A DNA stretch of 64,000 nucleotides, from positions 2,418,001-2,482,000 of the forward strand of contig NEEC01000018.1 in NCBI GenBank assembly GCA_002189035.1, read 5' to 3'. Numbering within the stretch: the stretch's first letter is position 1; each line of letters starts with the position of its first letter. The DNA comes from Utricularia gibba. Lineage: Eukaryota > Streptophyta > Magnoliopsida > Lamiales > Lentibulariaceae. Of the stretch, positions 32,734 to 44,890 are shown in pieces. The notes beneath the pieces were generated by a model, which ran no database searches, was not told the origin of the DNA, and saw only the letters and a program-made list of their open reading frames with translations. The position numbers and the translations under genes were made by a program.

Positions 32734-35700
32734 ATGGCTGAGGCAGAAGACAACAGTGTGCTGTTTACCATTTTCGTCTTGACTATAATCTTGCTTCCTC
32801 TTGTGCCGTATACTGTTGTCAACATTTACCAGAATTTCAAAAAGAAGAAGTCCAGCATAAATTGCCGTTGCTCAGCCTGCTTTCGATCGGGAAAGTACTG
32901 GAAATCCATACTCAAGCAGGCAAATTGTTCATTCTTGACTTCTCATTATGTCTTATATGGCTGCTGGACTTCTCCTCATTCGTCTTTGTTTTCATGATAT
33001 GCCAGATTTCAAACTTTTCAACTTACAGTAACTTGACAGTAGTATTGCTTTGGGTTGTTGTGGTGCTACTGGTGTGCTACATCAGGCATACAAACACCGA
33101 GGTACAACCTTTTTTTATTTGAACTGTTATCAAGCATGGGCATTGATCTCCTCCGAGAATCTGTTGTACGTTTTCACGTGTTTTTGTCATCCTCGCCTCT
33201 GAAATATGAGTTTGAATGATTTTGTTGCCAGGTCAATATTTTTGATCCGTTTAGCATACTTGGATTAGAGTCGGGAGCTTCAGAATCAGAAATAAAAAAG
33301 GCGTACAGGAAACTTTCCGTATTGTACCATCCTGATAAAAACCCTGACCCAGGTTTATGTTATCAAGTATATTTTGTTGTTTTCTCTAACCACGCAAAGG
33401 TACTAGTTCTCAATTCTTCAGATGATTAACTATTTCCTAACCTTTCTTTTCAGATGCGCATAAATATTTTGTAAATTCTATCTCAAAGGCTTATCAGGCA
33501 TTAACTGATCCTGTCTCACGGGAAAACTATGAAAAATATGGCCATCCTGATGGTAGACAGGTATTTGATTTTTGTAACAAAATTAATAATACAGAAATTA
33601 CTACCGTTTCTTTTGAGTTCTCTTAGTTGGGGATGAAATTAATGTGCTTGCTACTGTCCAGTTGTTGATACAGAAAAAAATTGGTTCAAATGCTTTTTTT
33701 TAACATCCAGGGCCTGCAAATGGGAATCGCCCTGCCCCAGTTTCTTCTTGATATTGATGGTACTTCTGGTGGAATTTTGATACTTGGAATTGTAGGGGTT
33801 TGCATTATCCTACCCCTGACGATAGCAGTGATATATTTGTCAAGGTCTTCCAAATATACTGGAAACTATGTTATGCACCACACCATGTATGCTTATTACC
33901 ATTTTATGAAGCCATCATTAGCTCCAAGGTACCCATCTGAAAACATATTGCCTGTTGGGTCATATTTTATTATCAGGACGTTGGTTGAATAGAATTTGAT
34001 AGTATTGTGCCTTTTTCACCTACAAATGGTTCATTTAGAGTTTTGCCTTCACTTTCTGGTCCTAAATGATTTCACGGCATGGCTAGCTGTTTTATCCCTT
34101 AGGCATATGATCCTCTGCACTAGTTTTTTTTTTATTATTGAAATTCCTCATTTCTTGTCTCTTATTCCTATTTTGTCCACATGTTACAGCAAGGTTATGG
34201 AAGTTTTCACCCGGGCTGCTGAATACATGGAAATTCCAGTACGCAGAACAGATGAAGAGACACTTCAGAAACTGTTTCTGTTAGTCCGAAGTGAGTTAAA
34301 TCTTGATCTCAGAAATATTCGACAGGAACAAGCCAAGTTTTGGAAGCAGCATCCTGCTTTGGTGAAGGTAAAATCATAGTCTCTTAACCTTTTCCAGTAT
34401 TTTGATAGGCTTCTCTTTCAATTATTTCTGATTTTTCTGGCAGTCAGAATTGCTGTTGCAAGCGCATTTGACTCGTGAAACTGCAACCTTATCACCACAT
34501 CTGCAAGGTGATTTAAGGAAAATGCTTTCACTGGCTCCTCGTCTTCTTGAAGAACTAATGAAGGTAATTCATCTTACTGCGGATGAGTTTCACATTAGGG
34601 TTCAGGTGCTAGTCTCTCGTTCAGTGGTTGTTTCAAATAGTTACTGTTTAGTTGGTTGAAATGTTCACTCCTAAATTTGTCTTATTTTAGGAGCTATTCT
34701 CACATAGATGACCATGTAATGTCTGTTTGTCACAGATGGCTATTATTCCGCGCACACAAAAGGGTTATGGATGGTTAAGACCTGCAATTGGAGTGGTGGA
34801 GCTATCCCAAAGTATCATTCAGGTAGATTTTCTTGAGAGTTGTCTGTAGTCAGTGGTCACGGTCCTTTTTATTCAATTGTGAGCTTGTTGAAACTACTTG
34901 GGAAGTAAGGCCGTTTCAAATGCAGGCTGTGCCTCTCAGTACAAGGAAGGCTACTGGAGGATCAAGTGAAGGTTATGGCCCATTCCTCCAGCTGCCGCAC
35001 TTCAGTGAATCTGTGGTCAAAAAGATTGCTAGAAAGGTGGCTTTTTGTTTTTGTTGAAAACTGCGTGGATGTATTCGCTTGTGCCCCGCACTGTATTTTT
35101 AAGGCCCATTTTACTTTGTGCAGAAAGTTCGTTCTTTCCATGACTTACGTCAAATGAAACCAGAAGAGCGTTCAGAGCTTTTGACTCAAGTGGCAGGTTT
35201 CTCTGCTGAAGAATCTCAAGATGTGGAGTTGGCACTTGAGATGATGCCTTCCATTGTGGTTGACATTACCTGCGAGACAGAAGGAGAAGAAGGGATTCAA
35301 GAGGGTGATATTGTCACTATGCAAACCTGGATTACTCTCAGTCGTCCAAATGGCTTGATCCGTGCCTTGCCTCATTCTCCGTTCTTCCCCTTTGACAAGG
35401 AGGAAAATTTCTGGTTATTGCTGGCTGACTCTGCCTCAAACGATGTATGGATGTCACAAAAGATCAATTTCATGGACGAGATGACGGCCATAACTGCAGT
35501 GTCAAAAGCAATTCAGGAGCTCAAGGAGGGATCTGGTGCCAGTGCTAGGGAAATGAAAGCAGCCGTAAAAGAAGCTATTGATAAGGTGAAGGCCGGTTCA
35601 CGGCTGGTTATGGCCAAGTTCCAGGCCCCTTCAGAGGGAAACTATAATTTAACCTCTTTCTGCCTGTGCGACTCATGGATTGGTTGTGATGCGAAGACGA

Positions 35701-35945
35701 ACATCCGCTTGAAGGTCCTGAGACGTAGCCGGGCCGGAACTAGGACCATAACCAATGCAGATGAGGCTCATATCCCAGAAGATGGGGGCGAAGAGGAAGA
35801 TGAGGAGGGAGAAGAGGAGTACGATGATGACTATGAAAGCGAATACAGTGAAGATGATGATGCCAAGGGCGGAGCAGTTGCCAACGGCTCTGCCCATGTA
35901 GAAGACCAGGATGGATCAGGTTCTGATGCTTCTGAAACTGACTAA
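32734..35945 (+). CDS. ERDJ2: ER translocon protein Sec63 homologue, DnaJ protein ERDJ2
   Basis: Ten exons: 32734-32919, 33006-33101, 33232-33352, 33454-33560, 33711-33928, 34190-34367, 34444-34563, 34736-34822, 34926-35036 and 35124-35945. They encode 681 residues with no frame break. Order: a first membrane helix (about 12-28), a second (about 70-90), the luminal J domain with the HPD motif in [13 protein letters not shown], a third helix ([15 protein letters not shown]), then the two-part cytosolic Sec63 domain and an acidic tail rich in Glu/Asp ([20 protein letters not shown]). In the family, Sec63 recruits BiP to the Sec61 pore for post-translational import into the ER. The first intron begins GC rather than GT. 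Confidence 0.95.
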
Positions 35946-36128
35946 TTCTTTCTTATTGGTGGCCTGGCCTCACTTATGAATGGTGTTTCAGACGTAGTAC
36001 CAAATCTTAAATTTTGAGGATTGAGTTGATTAAATTTCCTGCGTCATGTACACGAATAAATACATAAAGAAGCGTTTTGGAGCAGTGGGAGGGAAAGCTA
36101 TGAGACATGGACAACAGGGGCATAACTA

Positions 36129-36497
36129 CTAAGAAGCTGGTTTGGGCAAGTCTGGAATGTGGATTGGAGTAGCTGCGTGGTATGCCGTGGGCGTAAATGC
36201 GGGGGAATGAATCCTGATTACCAAGCCGGGGAAAACGTCATCAGGGTCGTGTATGTGTGGATTCTCCTCGACGATGAACGGGTCACCGCATTTCTCTCCG
36301 ATGCTCTGCAGCGTCTCGCCTTCCTTCACCACGTATATCTCATCGCACCCACCAGCATCGCGATGATGAATCTCTGGCAGAAGAAACTCGCCTCGACCTC
36401 CTCTTCCACCGTCGCAGCAGGTGAGGACCAACGCCAGAGCCAGCAGCCCGGTCCAGTAACAACACGCAACAGCAGCTCCCAGCACAAACCTCCCCAT
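36129..36497 (-). CDS. Small LysM-domain protein with N-terminal hydrophobic segment
   Basis: A single exon of 122 residues. A hydrophobic stretch at about 5-27 (LGAAVACCYWTGLLALALVL) is a signal peptide or anchor. One LysM module follows at about residues 50-97: CDEIYVVKEGETLQSIGEKC, then NPHIHDPDDVFPGLVIRI. This matches the short plant LysM proteins of unknown function rather than the LysM receptor kinases, which have three modules and a kinase domain. A secreted glycan-binding role is inferred. Tandem cgaga units occur in its leader at 36550-36573. Confidence 0.88.
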   Translation of the reverse strand: MGRFVLGAAVACCYWTGLLALALVLTCCDGGRGGRGEFLLPEIHHRDAGGCDEIYVVKEGETLQSIGEKCGDPFIVEENPHIHDPDDVFPGLVIRIHSPAFTPTAYHAATPIHIPDLPKPAS

Positions 36498-36549
36498 TCC
36501 TCCTTTCCAAATGCGGCAAGAAGAAAAGTATTTGTAGCAGAGAGGAGAG

Positions 36550-36573
36550 AAGACGAGACGAGACGAGACGAGA
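36550..36573. repeat. (AGACG)n short tandem repeat in the LysM gene leader
   Basis: Four copies of agacg occur about 60 bases upstream of the LysM start codon (minus strand). Confidence 0.7.
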
Positions 36574-36599
36574 GTTATATGATGGGAGTGGAGAAAAGA

Positions 36600-38630
36600 G
36601 GATTACGCGGTCGTCTTTGCAGTTGAGAAGGTGGTCAAAGAAACCGCCCAGGCTTTCCCTTGTAATCTGCGTGCTGCTGCTACGTAATGTAACACGTTAC
36701 CCTCGTCGCGAGGTGGTTTTGGTAACCGTCTTTTCTCACCAACGGAAACGGAACCCTCTTCTGCTAACATTAAAGGAAACCAACCGTCCCTTTTTACACC
36801 CGCAACTGCATCTGCATCTGCAACCGCAAGCGCAACCCTCCGATGGGATGTTGTGTTGGACCGGGCGGCGCGAGGAAACAATAATGGTGGCCTGGCCTGC
36901 CCCTATTATTACGAATTTGGAGCGCGACCAACGGTACCTTCAACGGCATTCAACCCTCTAGTCTAACTCTAACTCACTCCCTAGTCCCCCTTTTGCTATG
37001 TGGACTCCCTCCCTACTTGGAGTAGGAGTAGCCGAGTAGGTATTCAACTTCTCTCCCCTGTGTGTTCCAGTCAATCTGATAATACAAATTGGACTACAAA
37101 ATGAATAATGGACCCCACGTTCAGTTCTAATCCCTTTCAGTTGGGCTTCCAATGATTAAATTCTACAAACATCCGTCTGGTTCCCAGCCAGGCCCGCTCC
37201 CCCTCACTGTGAGCCGTCACATGCAAATTCCATTCCATCGTTGGGCTGCAATCTGCATGGTGTGTATTTGTTTGTTACTGATTTTTATTTTGATGGTCGC
37301 ACTGGCTCGCTGTGCGTTACTATTTTCTCTAGTCTGGCGACACCGCCTGCCACTGAATCATGAGAAAGAAAGGGGAAACCGGATCCATAACACGCAGGCG
37401 GCAGGACATGTTATCCAAACCTGCCAAATTCTCTTTGCCCCCCTTTTTCATTTTGGTAGTTTCCGTCATCATGTCATGCATGATGCATGGCATTGGTAAT
37501 CGTACAAAATGAGCAGTGTAGACTCGAGTGGAGAGGAAAAAAAATAAAAAAAAAGGCCACCATGCCCGCAGCTTATGTGTTTTTTTTTTTTTCCCCATTG
37601 GAGAGGAGGATGAATCATGATCCAGCTAGAACTGGGGGCATGATTCCAATGAAGGCACTAGGAATAATGATTGTAACAATAGGGCGTAGATGTTGATGGG
37701 CTTTGTATGAAACCCGTTGTGGCTCCTGGCAGTAAGTATCAACCATCCAGTCCCTCCCTCCTCCGCATGCTTATCTAATCTATGAATGTAATAGTGGAAG
37801 ACCAAGGTTGGCAGGGAGGGTAATGATGAATGGCGTATCTTGGGTGCCAACGGATCTTTCACTAATAATTGCAATTATTACATCATAATTACCAACGCGG
37901 GTCGCGTTCATCCATTCGTGGACTGGACTGGAGACAGACGATGAGATGTATCCATAGTTAGTCGGTGTTTGGCAGGCAGCACCGCACATTAATCCAGTGG
38001 ACTGTTTTGCACTCTACAAACTATGCTGCTGAATGGGCGTAATGCCTTTTATTCCAGTGAAGAGAAGAGAATAGAATTCTGGATTGGATGGAGGGAGTGT
38101 CACTCAGTGTATTTTGTTTTTATTGCACACACTTCTGCCACGCAAAATGTGACCAAAATCCTAAAAAATATTTGGCTAATGTGGACTCTCCGAAAATGAT
38201 AATAGATACTCAATAAATAAAACAAAAGAGAATCGATTAGGGGGCCGACCTCCCTTGGCTTCAACCAATCCTTTGCATCATTACGGATCTAGGCGGAGCG
38301 GAGCCGGCCGAGCCTACACCATGAGGAAATACCCATAATGCCCCTGGCGCCATCATTCACATGACGCCATCTCCTAAAAAGAAGTTGAAGCCAAGGGTGA
38401 TTTGATCATCACGATCAGAGTAAAATGGGACTTCCAAAACATCAATTCCCCCCTCCCACGCATGATTGATTACTACCGACTCCCCCTTCCCCCCTTGTCA
38501 TCTTTCTTCTCTTCCTCCCCTTTTGTCCCTCTGGCTATACATGTACTGCATCTAATGCATATGTATATGCATTTGCACATAACAGCAGCGTACATGTGCC
38601 TGTGTTCTGTGTGATGTTCCAGCTTTTTGC
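36600..38630. other. Long intergenic region, no gene recognised
   Basis: About 2 kb of mixed composition. None of the open frames on either strand shows a family motif, and no terminal or inverted repeats were noticed. Regulatory sequence of the ZPR gene is likely in the right part. Confidence 0.5.
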
Positions 38631-38631
38631 A

Positions 38632-38640
38632 CTATATATA
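38632..38640 (+). promoter_or_regulatory. TATA box of the LITTLE ZIPPER gene
   Basis: ctatatata about 540 bases before the ATG at 39181. The distance is explained by a leader intron (donor near 38791 after gaaaaag, acceptor cactgcag at 39178). Confidence 0.5.
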
Positions 38641-39180
38641 CCAGCCACTCCCTCCCTGCCCTGCTGTGCCAGTTTCATCACATCGCACAGACACACACAC
38701 TCACTCGCAGGATTCTGGTTTACAACTTCCTCTGTTTCTCCGTGTTCCTTCTGTTTATTCGCCCGGTCGTCCTCTTCTTCTTGAAAAAGGTGATGGATCA
38801 TTTTTGGAAAATGGAGAGCCCCATGTTTTCTATCTGCATATTAGTTGCTTCTCTTCTTCCTTGTAAGATTGAATACGATAAGGCGGCATATGGGCCTGCC
38901 CTTTGCCTTACTACTAAATCCATGCGCTGGACTGGACGGGACTGGATGCTTGTTTTCTTTATCTTTTGAAATAGAGCTTGTTCTGAGTTCTCCAAAGAAA
39001 GAAGCTTCCATTCCGTTTCCCCTTATATATTATTTATGCCTTGTTCAGAATGCGCTTCTCTTTTTGTGTGTACCGATTTTGTTTTCCAATTTAGTCCTAT
39101 CCAACTTTAACTATCCCTCTCTAGTGAGAACACTGGGAATGGGATTGTGACTGTTGTTGGTCTCATTTGGCACTGCAGAT

Positions 39181-39381
39181 ATGGAGAAGCTCAACTCGAA
39201 GCTGTACTTGGAGAACTGCTACATCATGCAGGAGAATGAGAGGCTGAGGAAGAAGGCACAGATACTGAACCAGGAGAATCAGGCCCTCCTCAACGAACTC
39301 AAGCAGCGCCTCACCGCGGCCGGAAACCCCATCCCCGGCTCTTCCGCTGCCCCCAAGAAACCCACCAACAAGAACATCTGA
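39181..39381 (+). CDS. ZPR3: LITTLE ZIPPER protein, ZPR3/ZPR4-like
   Basis: A 66-residue protein starting MEKLNSKLYLENCYIMQENE and continuing as a short leucine zipper (RLRKKAQILNQENQALLNEL) with a polar Ala/Pro/Lys tail. Length and sequence match Arabidopsis ZPR3 (67 residues). ZPR proteins lack a DNA-binding domain and form inactive heterodimers with class III HD-ZIP factors, which limits shoot meristem activity and adaxial identity; HD-ZIP III factors in turn induce ZPR genes. The start ATG lies 2 bases after a splice acceptor, so the upstream exon is non-coding. If the intron were retained, short upstream frames starting near 38790 would precede it. Confidence 0.92.
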   Translation: MEKLNSKLYLENCYIMQENERLRKKAQILNQENQALLNELKQRLTAAGNPIPGSSAAPKKPTNKNI

Positions 39382-41246
39382 CGTTAGAGAAAAAAGGTGA
39401 AGCAGCAGCAGGAGGCTAGGTCCTGGGTGTACCAACCAGCAACTCTGCAATTATTTTCCGTTTGTTGTTACATTGCATAGGGCGGGCAGCCGGTTTTTGT
39501 TTCAAATACTAGTCGTTTGTTTTTGTGGTGTTGTCGGTAAAAAATATGCTCGAGGATGCAGTTGATCATCATCACTTGCTTACGACCAAGCTTTGTTCTT
39601 CTTCTCCGTTCCGTTCATGATGCGACGTGTTCAGAAGCTCTCTCGCATGCTTTTATGAATTTGTCCGTCCATTCCCATAACTCAGCTGGCTCCTCTCCTC
39701 TGCCCTAAGAAATGCAAATAGGTACAATACGAGCGCGTTAGGATACGGTGGTGCTCTTAACATCAAAACTGCATTGATGGATCATTTTTTAGCGTACCAC
39801 ACGGCAAATGGGAGGGGAAATCGAGTGGAAAGGGATGAAAGTCAATGGCGGTTGGTTTCTCCCTTGCTTCTTGGTTATTATGATTCGCAATTCATATCAT
39901 GTGACGGACATGACAACTTGGAATCACATCATTGACATTGAAAAAGGATACTCGATTGGTATTCCTCTATTTATGTTTGTATGGTATGCATGCTCCTGCT
40001 CTCTCCCAAGGCACCCATCATCCATCGTCTTTTCACTTTTAATTCGGCAGTGCTGCTGCTGCTGCAGTATTCAAACATGACAATGGGAATTGGGAATCCA
40101 TATTTCTTTCTCTGCCAGTGCCAAGCAAAGGTGAAATTATGGTATTGGTGGGCGAGCATTGGGAATGAATGACCGGCCTTTGCTCTCTGCCTGAAGATCG
40201 ATTTTGAGTAGCATGATTGCAACACGACATTCATCACATTAAGCACTACTTACCCCATTCCTATCCCATCTATCTCTCCTCTTGCTTCAGCAGATCTCCA
40301 GGGCATCAACACAGAATCTTGGCGTATCCTTTCTTTTCCTCCTCTCCTCAAGTCACAACACATGCCCGAGAATCATCATGGCACACAACTTGCCATACAG
40401 GCGACATGGCTGATCACTCCCATCTGTTGGCCTGGCAGAAGAGGACACAGGGAGGAAGGTTCCGTCTCCTTATCGATAGATAACAAGAACACCAACCCCA
40501 ACTTGACCATCATCCAGATATCCAAATCACTACAAGTTTCTGCCTTGCCCTGCCCTGCCCTGCCCCGCGACCGCCACCTCATATCTATCAGGTGTTACTT
40601 GTTAGAGACCGTTTCCCAAATTGCATCCCCCCAAAACGCTCAGAGATATAACAGTTCACAAATATGGGCTGTGATCCATCCGCACAAGTTTTTTCCCTGC
40701 TTTGCCCTGAACGTAGCCAGTTCTTTGTTTTTCTGGTTTCCAGGAAAACCCTACCCTGTTGACCGCTTTCCTACGGAACGGTGTTTTATTTAATTTCTTT
40801 CATTTTTTAATTATAGAAAATCTCTGGTTCGCTGTCACTGTTGCGTTGGCTAATTCGGCAGCTGAAATTACGGCTCGGCTCGGTTTCTGCAAGGTGTAAA
40901 CTGTAGCTCTTCTTCCCCGATTGTTTGAGCGACACCGTCATTGGCGTACCTTCATTTTGCCGTTGGTGTCAAGCATTGATTCGTGGAGTTCTAGTCCACT
41001 CGTTTCGAGTTTCATTTGGTTGTTCTTGCTACCATTCAATTGGGCTGCTCCTTTTTTTTTTTTTTTTTTTGGAATTGAAATGTTCGTGAAATGCGCATAT
41101 TTCTTCTTCCCCTGCTTTACTAATTCCTTCCTCTATTTTCTAATGCAGGCTCTTCTGGGGGAAAGAAGTTCTGTTTATGGTGATTTGCCTAATGTGCGGT
41201 GTCGTTTGTCTTGTATAATAAGTTTCAGACTGAAATTCCTTTGCCT
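39382..41246. other. ZPR 3' flank and FtsZ2 leader; no other gene recognised
   Basis: 39382-40850 shows no coding similarity. From about 40900 a pyrimidine-rich leader leads into FtsZ2, including an 18-base T tract near 41053 and a possible leader intron ending at tgcag near 41150. Confidence 0.5.
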
Positions 41247-43632
41247 ATGGCGCAGTTGATACTCCGTTGCTTTACGCATCTGGATGCTCGTCCGCCTGTA
41301 GGATTACCGGCAGTCCGGGCCAGACTGGAAGAGCGAAATGGTCTCTCTAGTTTGGGCCAAAAATGCTCTTCCAACCACAATGTCAGATGTTCATCAAGCC
41401 TACATACCTTCCATCATTTTCAGGATGACGATGAGCCTTTTTTGAACATGCACCCCGACGTATATAGGCTCAGAGGTGAGACAAACTCCGCAGTGGCCAA
41501 CCTTAAGCAGGCCACTTCAATTGGGAATGTGACTGAAATGTTGAGAGACTCTTCAATTTCGCGGAAGTCTAATGACGCCAAAATCAAGGTTGTTGGCGTT
41601 GGAGGTGGTGGCTCTAATGCTGTCAATCGCATGATTGAAAGCTCAATGAACGGAGTCGAATTTTGGATTGTTAACACCGATGTCCAAGCAATAAGAATGT
41701 CACCCGTTTTCCCTGAGAATCGGCTACAGATCGGTCAGAAGCTGACTAGAGGGCTTGGTGCAGGGGGAACCCGGATATTGGAAAGAATGCTGCTAATGAG
41801 AGCAGAGAGTCGATAGAGGAAGCTGTCCATGGAGCAGATATGGTGTTTGTAACTGTGAGGACTTTCTTGCATTAACCAAGTGATAGAAATGCCAATAAGT
41901 CGAATGGAAATTGTCACTTTTATCTTCAACTGGGGTTCTTTTGCATGGGCTATTGTTGTTCGTTATGATGTGCTATGCTTTCGTTCCCATGACTTTGATT
42001 TGCGGTGGTTTAGAATCATCTTTCTGCTGAGAACAAACTATTAGAAGATGTCCTACCATGCATCTGCTATTTCATGTTTGTATTATCATGCACAATGTGT
42101 AAATCATGTTATTCGCAGGCTGGCATGGGTGGAGGAACAGGGACAGGTGGAGCTCCAATAGTTGCAGGAGTTGCAAAGGCAATGGGTATTTTAACTGTTG
42201 GTGTGGTCACAACTCCATTTTCTTTTGAGGGGCGAAGACGAGCTGTTCAAGCCCAAGAAGGGATTGCTGCATTAAGGGAGAACGTTGACACTCTAATTAT
42301 TATTCCAAATGATAAACTGTTGACAGCAGTTTCCCCATCTACACCAGTCAGTGAAGCATTCAATCTTGCTGATGATATTCTTCGGCAAGGAATTCGTGGT
42401 ATATCTGATATAATTATGGTATAGTTCCTGACACAATGTAGGCTCTTCAGAGAGTGAGAGTGTCTGCCTATTCCATTGACTTTTTCGATGATTTTCTCTA
42501 TGGCACATAATTCTCGATAATATCCTTTGATTTGAAAAAATCATATTCTTCATGTGCATCTGAACTCTCGCTTGTTACCATGTTGAGTACTTCTTTGATT
42601 TGCTCGGAGTTATTGTTTTCAGAGCCTTATGGATCCTCTTATTGTGCATTGAGGCATGTGTGAGAACATTGTTTCGGTCATCTACAGATTCCAGGGCTAG
42701 TAAATGTGGATTTTGCTGATGTCCGGGCCATCATGGAAAATGCTGGTTCATCGTTGATGGGAATTGGCACAGCAACAGGTACTCTGAAATGGTCACCTTA
42801 CTTCACAGTGTTTTCCAATTGTTGGATATCTACCTTCATGGCTAGTTATCATCAAGTGTAGGAAGGGTCAATTCTGCAGCACTCATTTCCTAGTTTATTT
42901 TTGATCCCTTGATCACCACTCATTTCCTAGTTTATTTTTGTACTATAAAAAATATTACTTGGGTAAAATTCAGGAAAGAGCAGAGCCAGAGATGCAGCAC
43001 TTAATGCTATTCAATCTCCTTTACTGGATATTGGTATAGAGAGAGCCACTGGGATCGTGTGGAATATAACTGGTGGCCCTGATTTGACGTTGTTCGAGGT
43101 CATACATTCTGATCATGGAAGTTGCTATATTTTCACATATGCTGATGATTCATGCTGTTGTAATGAATGAATGAAAGTGGTAGCTTGCTTTTGGTCTTCT
43201 ACTACAGGTGAATGCCGCTGCGGAAGTCATATACGATCTTGTGGATCCAAATGCCAACTTGATATTTGGAGCTGTGATCGATCCGTCCTTGATTGGCCAA
43301 GTAAAAACTCCCAGCTTTCATATCCATATCTTAGTGTCGATCACCTTTCGTTAGTCTGTCTTTCCGTACTGATGCAGGTGAGTATAACACTAATTGCTAC
43401 TGGTTTTAAACGTCAAGAGGATGGTGAAGGACGTGCAACCCAGCAGGTACGGCTCCTCAATTTTTTTTTTTTTCTTTGTATGAATCCAAAGAACGAATAT
43501 ATGGGTACTCAGGGAGATGGAACACGAGGCGTGAACCAGCAGCCTTCCTCCCCGCAAGAAGGTGGTGGCGGTTCGATGGAGATACCCGAATTCCTGAGGA
43601 GAAAGGGACGCTCTCGCTATCCAAGAGCTTAA
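41247..43632 (+). CDS. FTSZ2: Plastid division GTPase FtsZ2, with a 1-base frame break in exon 1
   Basis: Seven exons: 41247-41854, 42119-42418, 42688-42778, 42974-43098, 43208-43300, 43378-43446 and 43513-43632. They encode 468 residues after one G is supplied in the run 41763-41767. A plastid transit peptide of about 90 residues precedes the GTPase core. That core has [23 protein letters not shown], the tubulin signature [13 protein letters not shown] (GTP binding), and the T7 synergy region [10 protein letters not shown]. The C-terminal peptide [18 protein letters not shown] is the FtsZ2-specific motif that binds ARC6; FtsZ1 lacks it. The protein forms the stromal ring that divides chloroplasts. 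As read, exon 1 runs out of frame after RGLGAGG and stops at 41814; the corrected frame reads [20 protein letters not shown]. Confidence 0.93.
42880..42940 (+). repeat. 24-base direct repeat within FtsZ2 intron 3
   Basis: cactcatttcctagtttatt plus ttg occurs at 42880-42903 and again at 42917-42940, a small local duplication. Confidence 0.7.
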
Positions 43633-44049
43633 GGACCATTAAATAGTAGTTACCAGTTCTCTCTCTCTTTGTATTAACTCCGTCAAAGGCACTGCACAAC
43701 GCAAACTCCCATCTTAAAGAAGCGGCATTGCATAAGTAATGGGCTGGCGTTCGTACTAGCCCGTCTAGTAATTCTGGCCCCTCAAACATGGGCCGACTGT
43801 GAGCCCCTAGAGTTTCCTTAGAAGATTTGCGGCACTGCACGAAACTCGCTGGCGTCCGGTGATGATCCCCTTTTCGGCGGCTTTGCTTCTCTCGCTGCGG
43901 TATGCCCAACGTTTCTTTCTTGTTTGATTCGAGACAAATATGTTCTTAGGAATCTGGCTGTCACTTGATTGCCAACTTATGTTTCTTTCTCTCTTTTTAA
44001 GTTTCTAGGCGTCCACTCCAAGTGCCTGGGAATTTCCCTTCAAGAAAGC

Positions 44050-44523
44050 ATGCGGAAAGCGGAGTTCTCTAGAGAAGAGGAGGTGTTCCAAGTCAGGAAG
44101 TTGGAAATCTCCGACAAGAACAAGGGTTTCGTTGACCTACTGCGACAACTGACTGTTTGTGACTCCATGTCGGATGAGCTATTCAAGGAACGATTTGATG
44201 ATATCGCTAGATATGGCGACGACCACCTCATCTGCGTCATTGAAGACACCAACTCCGGCAAGGTTGTTGCAACCGGTAGCATCCTTATTGAGAAGAAGTT
44301 TATAAGGAATTGTGGCAAAGTTGGTCACGTGGAAGATGTAGTTGTAGACACTGGTGCGAGAGGCAAGCATCTTGGAAAGAAAATCATCGAGTTTTTGTCG
44401 AATCATGCCAGAGAAATGGGTTGTTATAAGGTGATTCTTGACTGCAGCCTTGAAAATATGCCATTTTATGAGAAATGTGGTTTCCAGAAGAAGGAAGTTC
44501 AGATGGTGAGGTACTTTTCTTGA
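44050..44523 (+). CDS. GNA1: Glucosamine-6-phosphate N-acetyltransferase
   Basis: A single coding exon of 157 residues, a GNAT fold very close to plant GNA1: FQVRKLEISDKNKGF, FDDIARYGDDHLICVIED, the acetyl-CoA loop region GHVEDVVVDTGARGKHLGKK, CYKVILDCSLEN and FYEKCGF. It acetylates glucosamine-6-phosphate with acetyl-CoA in the hexosamine pathway to UDP-GlcNAc, at the ER or cytosol. That pathway feeds N-glycans and GPI anchors. It also supplies UDP-GlcNAc, the donor class used by O-glycosyltransferases related to SPY, although SPY itself uses GDP-fucose. The ATG at 44050 gives an N-terminal extension of about 10 residues compared with Arabidopsis. Confidence 0.93.
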   Translation: MRKAEFSREEEVFQVRKLEISDKNKGFVDLLRQLTVCDSMSDELFKERFDDIARYGDDHLICVIEDTNSGKVVATGSILIEKKFIRNCGKVGHVEDVVVDTGARGKHLGKKIIEFLSNHAREMGCYKVILDCSLENMPFYEKCGFQKKEVQMVRYFS

Positions 44524-44668
44524 ATAAACTTTTCCCACCTTTGAAATAATGTGTTGGTGAAGGAAAGAACTCGACCGTCAGGTTTAGAAAGACTTGCTTT
44601 TCATGATTCTTATTATGCTGATCAACAATTCTATGGGAGAAGAGACTTGAATACAAAGTTGTGTGGTC

Positions 44669-44890
44669 CTTATTCCTTGAAAATGAAGATTATCTTGCTT
44701 TTCCTTCACTGAAACCGACATCCGCTTTCTGGTTATTGCGTTGGCGTAGTAACACCTAACATATTGTCTACGGTTGTAGTTCTTATTCTTTGAAAATGAA
44801 GATGACCTTGCTTTTCCTACGCTTACAGTTATCCCCATTCTGGTGATTGCATTGGAGTAGTGTCACCTAACATATTGTCTACGGTTGTTG
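44669..44890 (+). repeat. Imperfect tandem duplication, unit about 111 bases
   Basis: The segment 44669-44779 is repeated at 44781-44890. Both run from cttattc(c/t)ttgaaaatgaagat, through a (t/c)cttgcttttcct block, to cacctaacatattgtctacg plus gttgt. The last 30 bases are identical. It lies in the 3' flank of GNA1. Confidence 0.8.
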
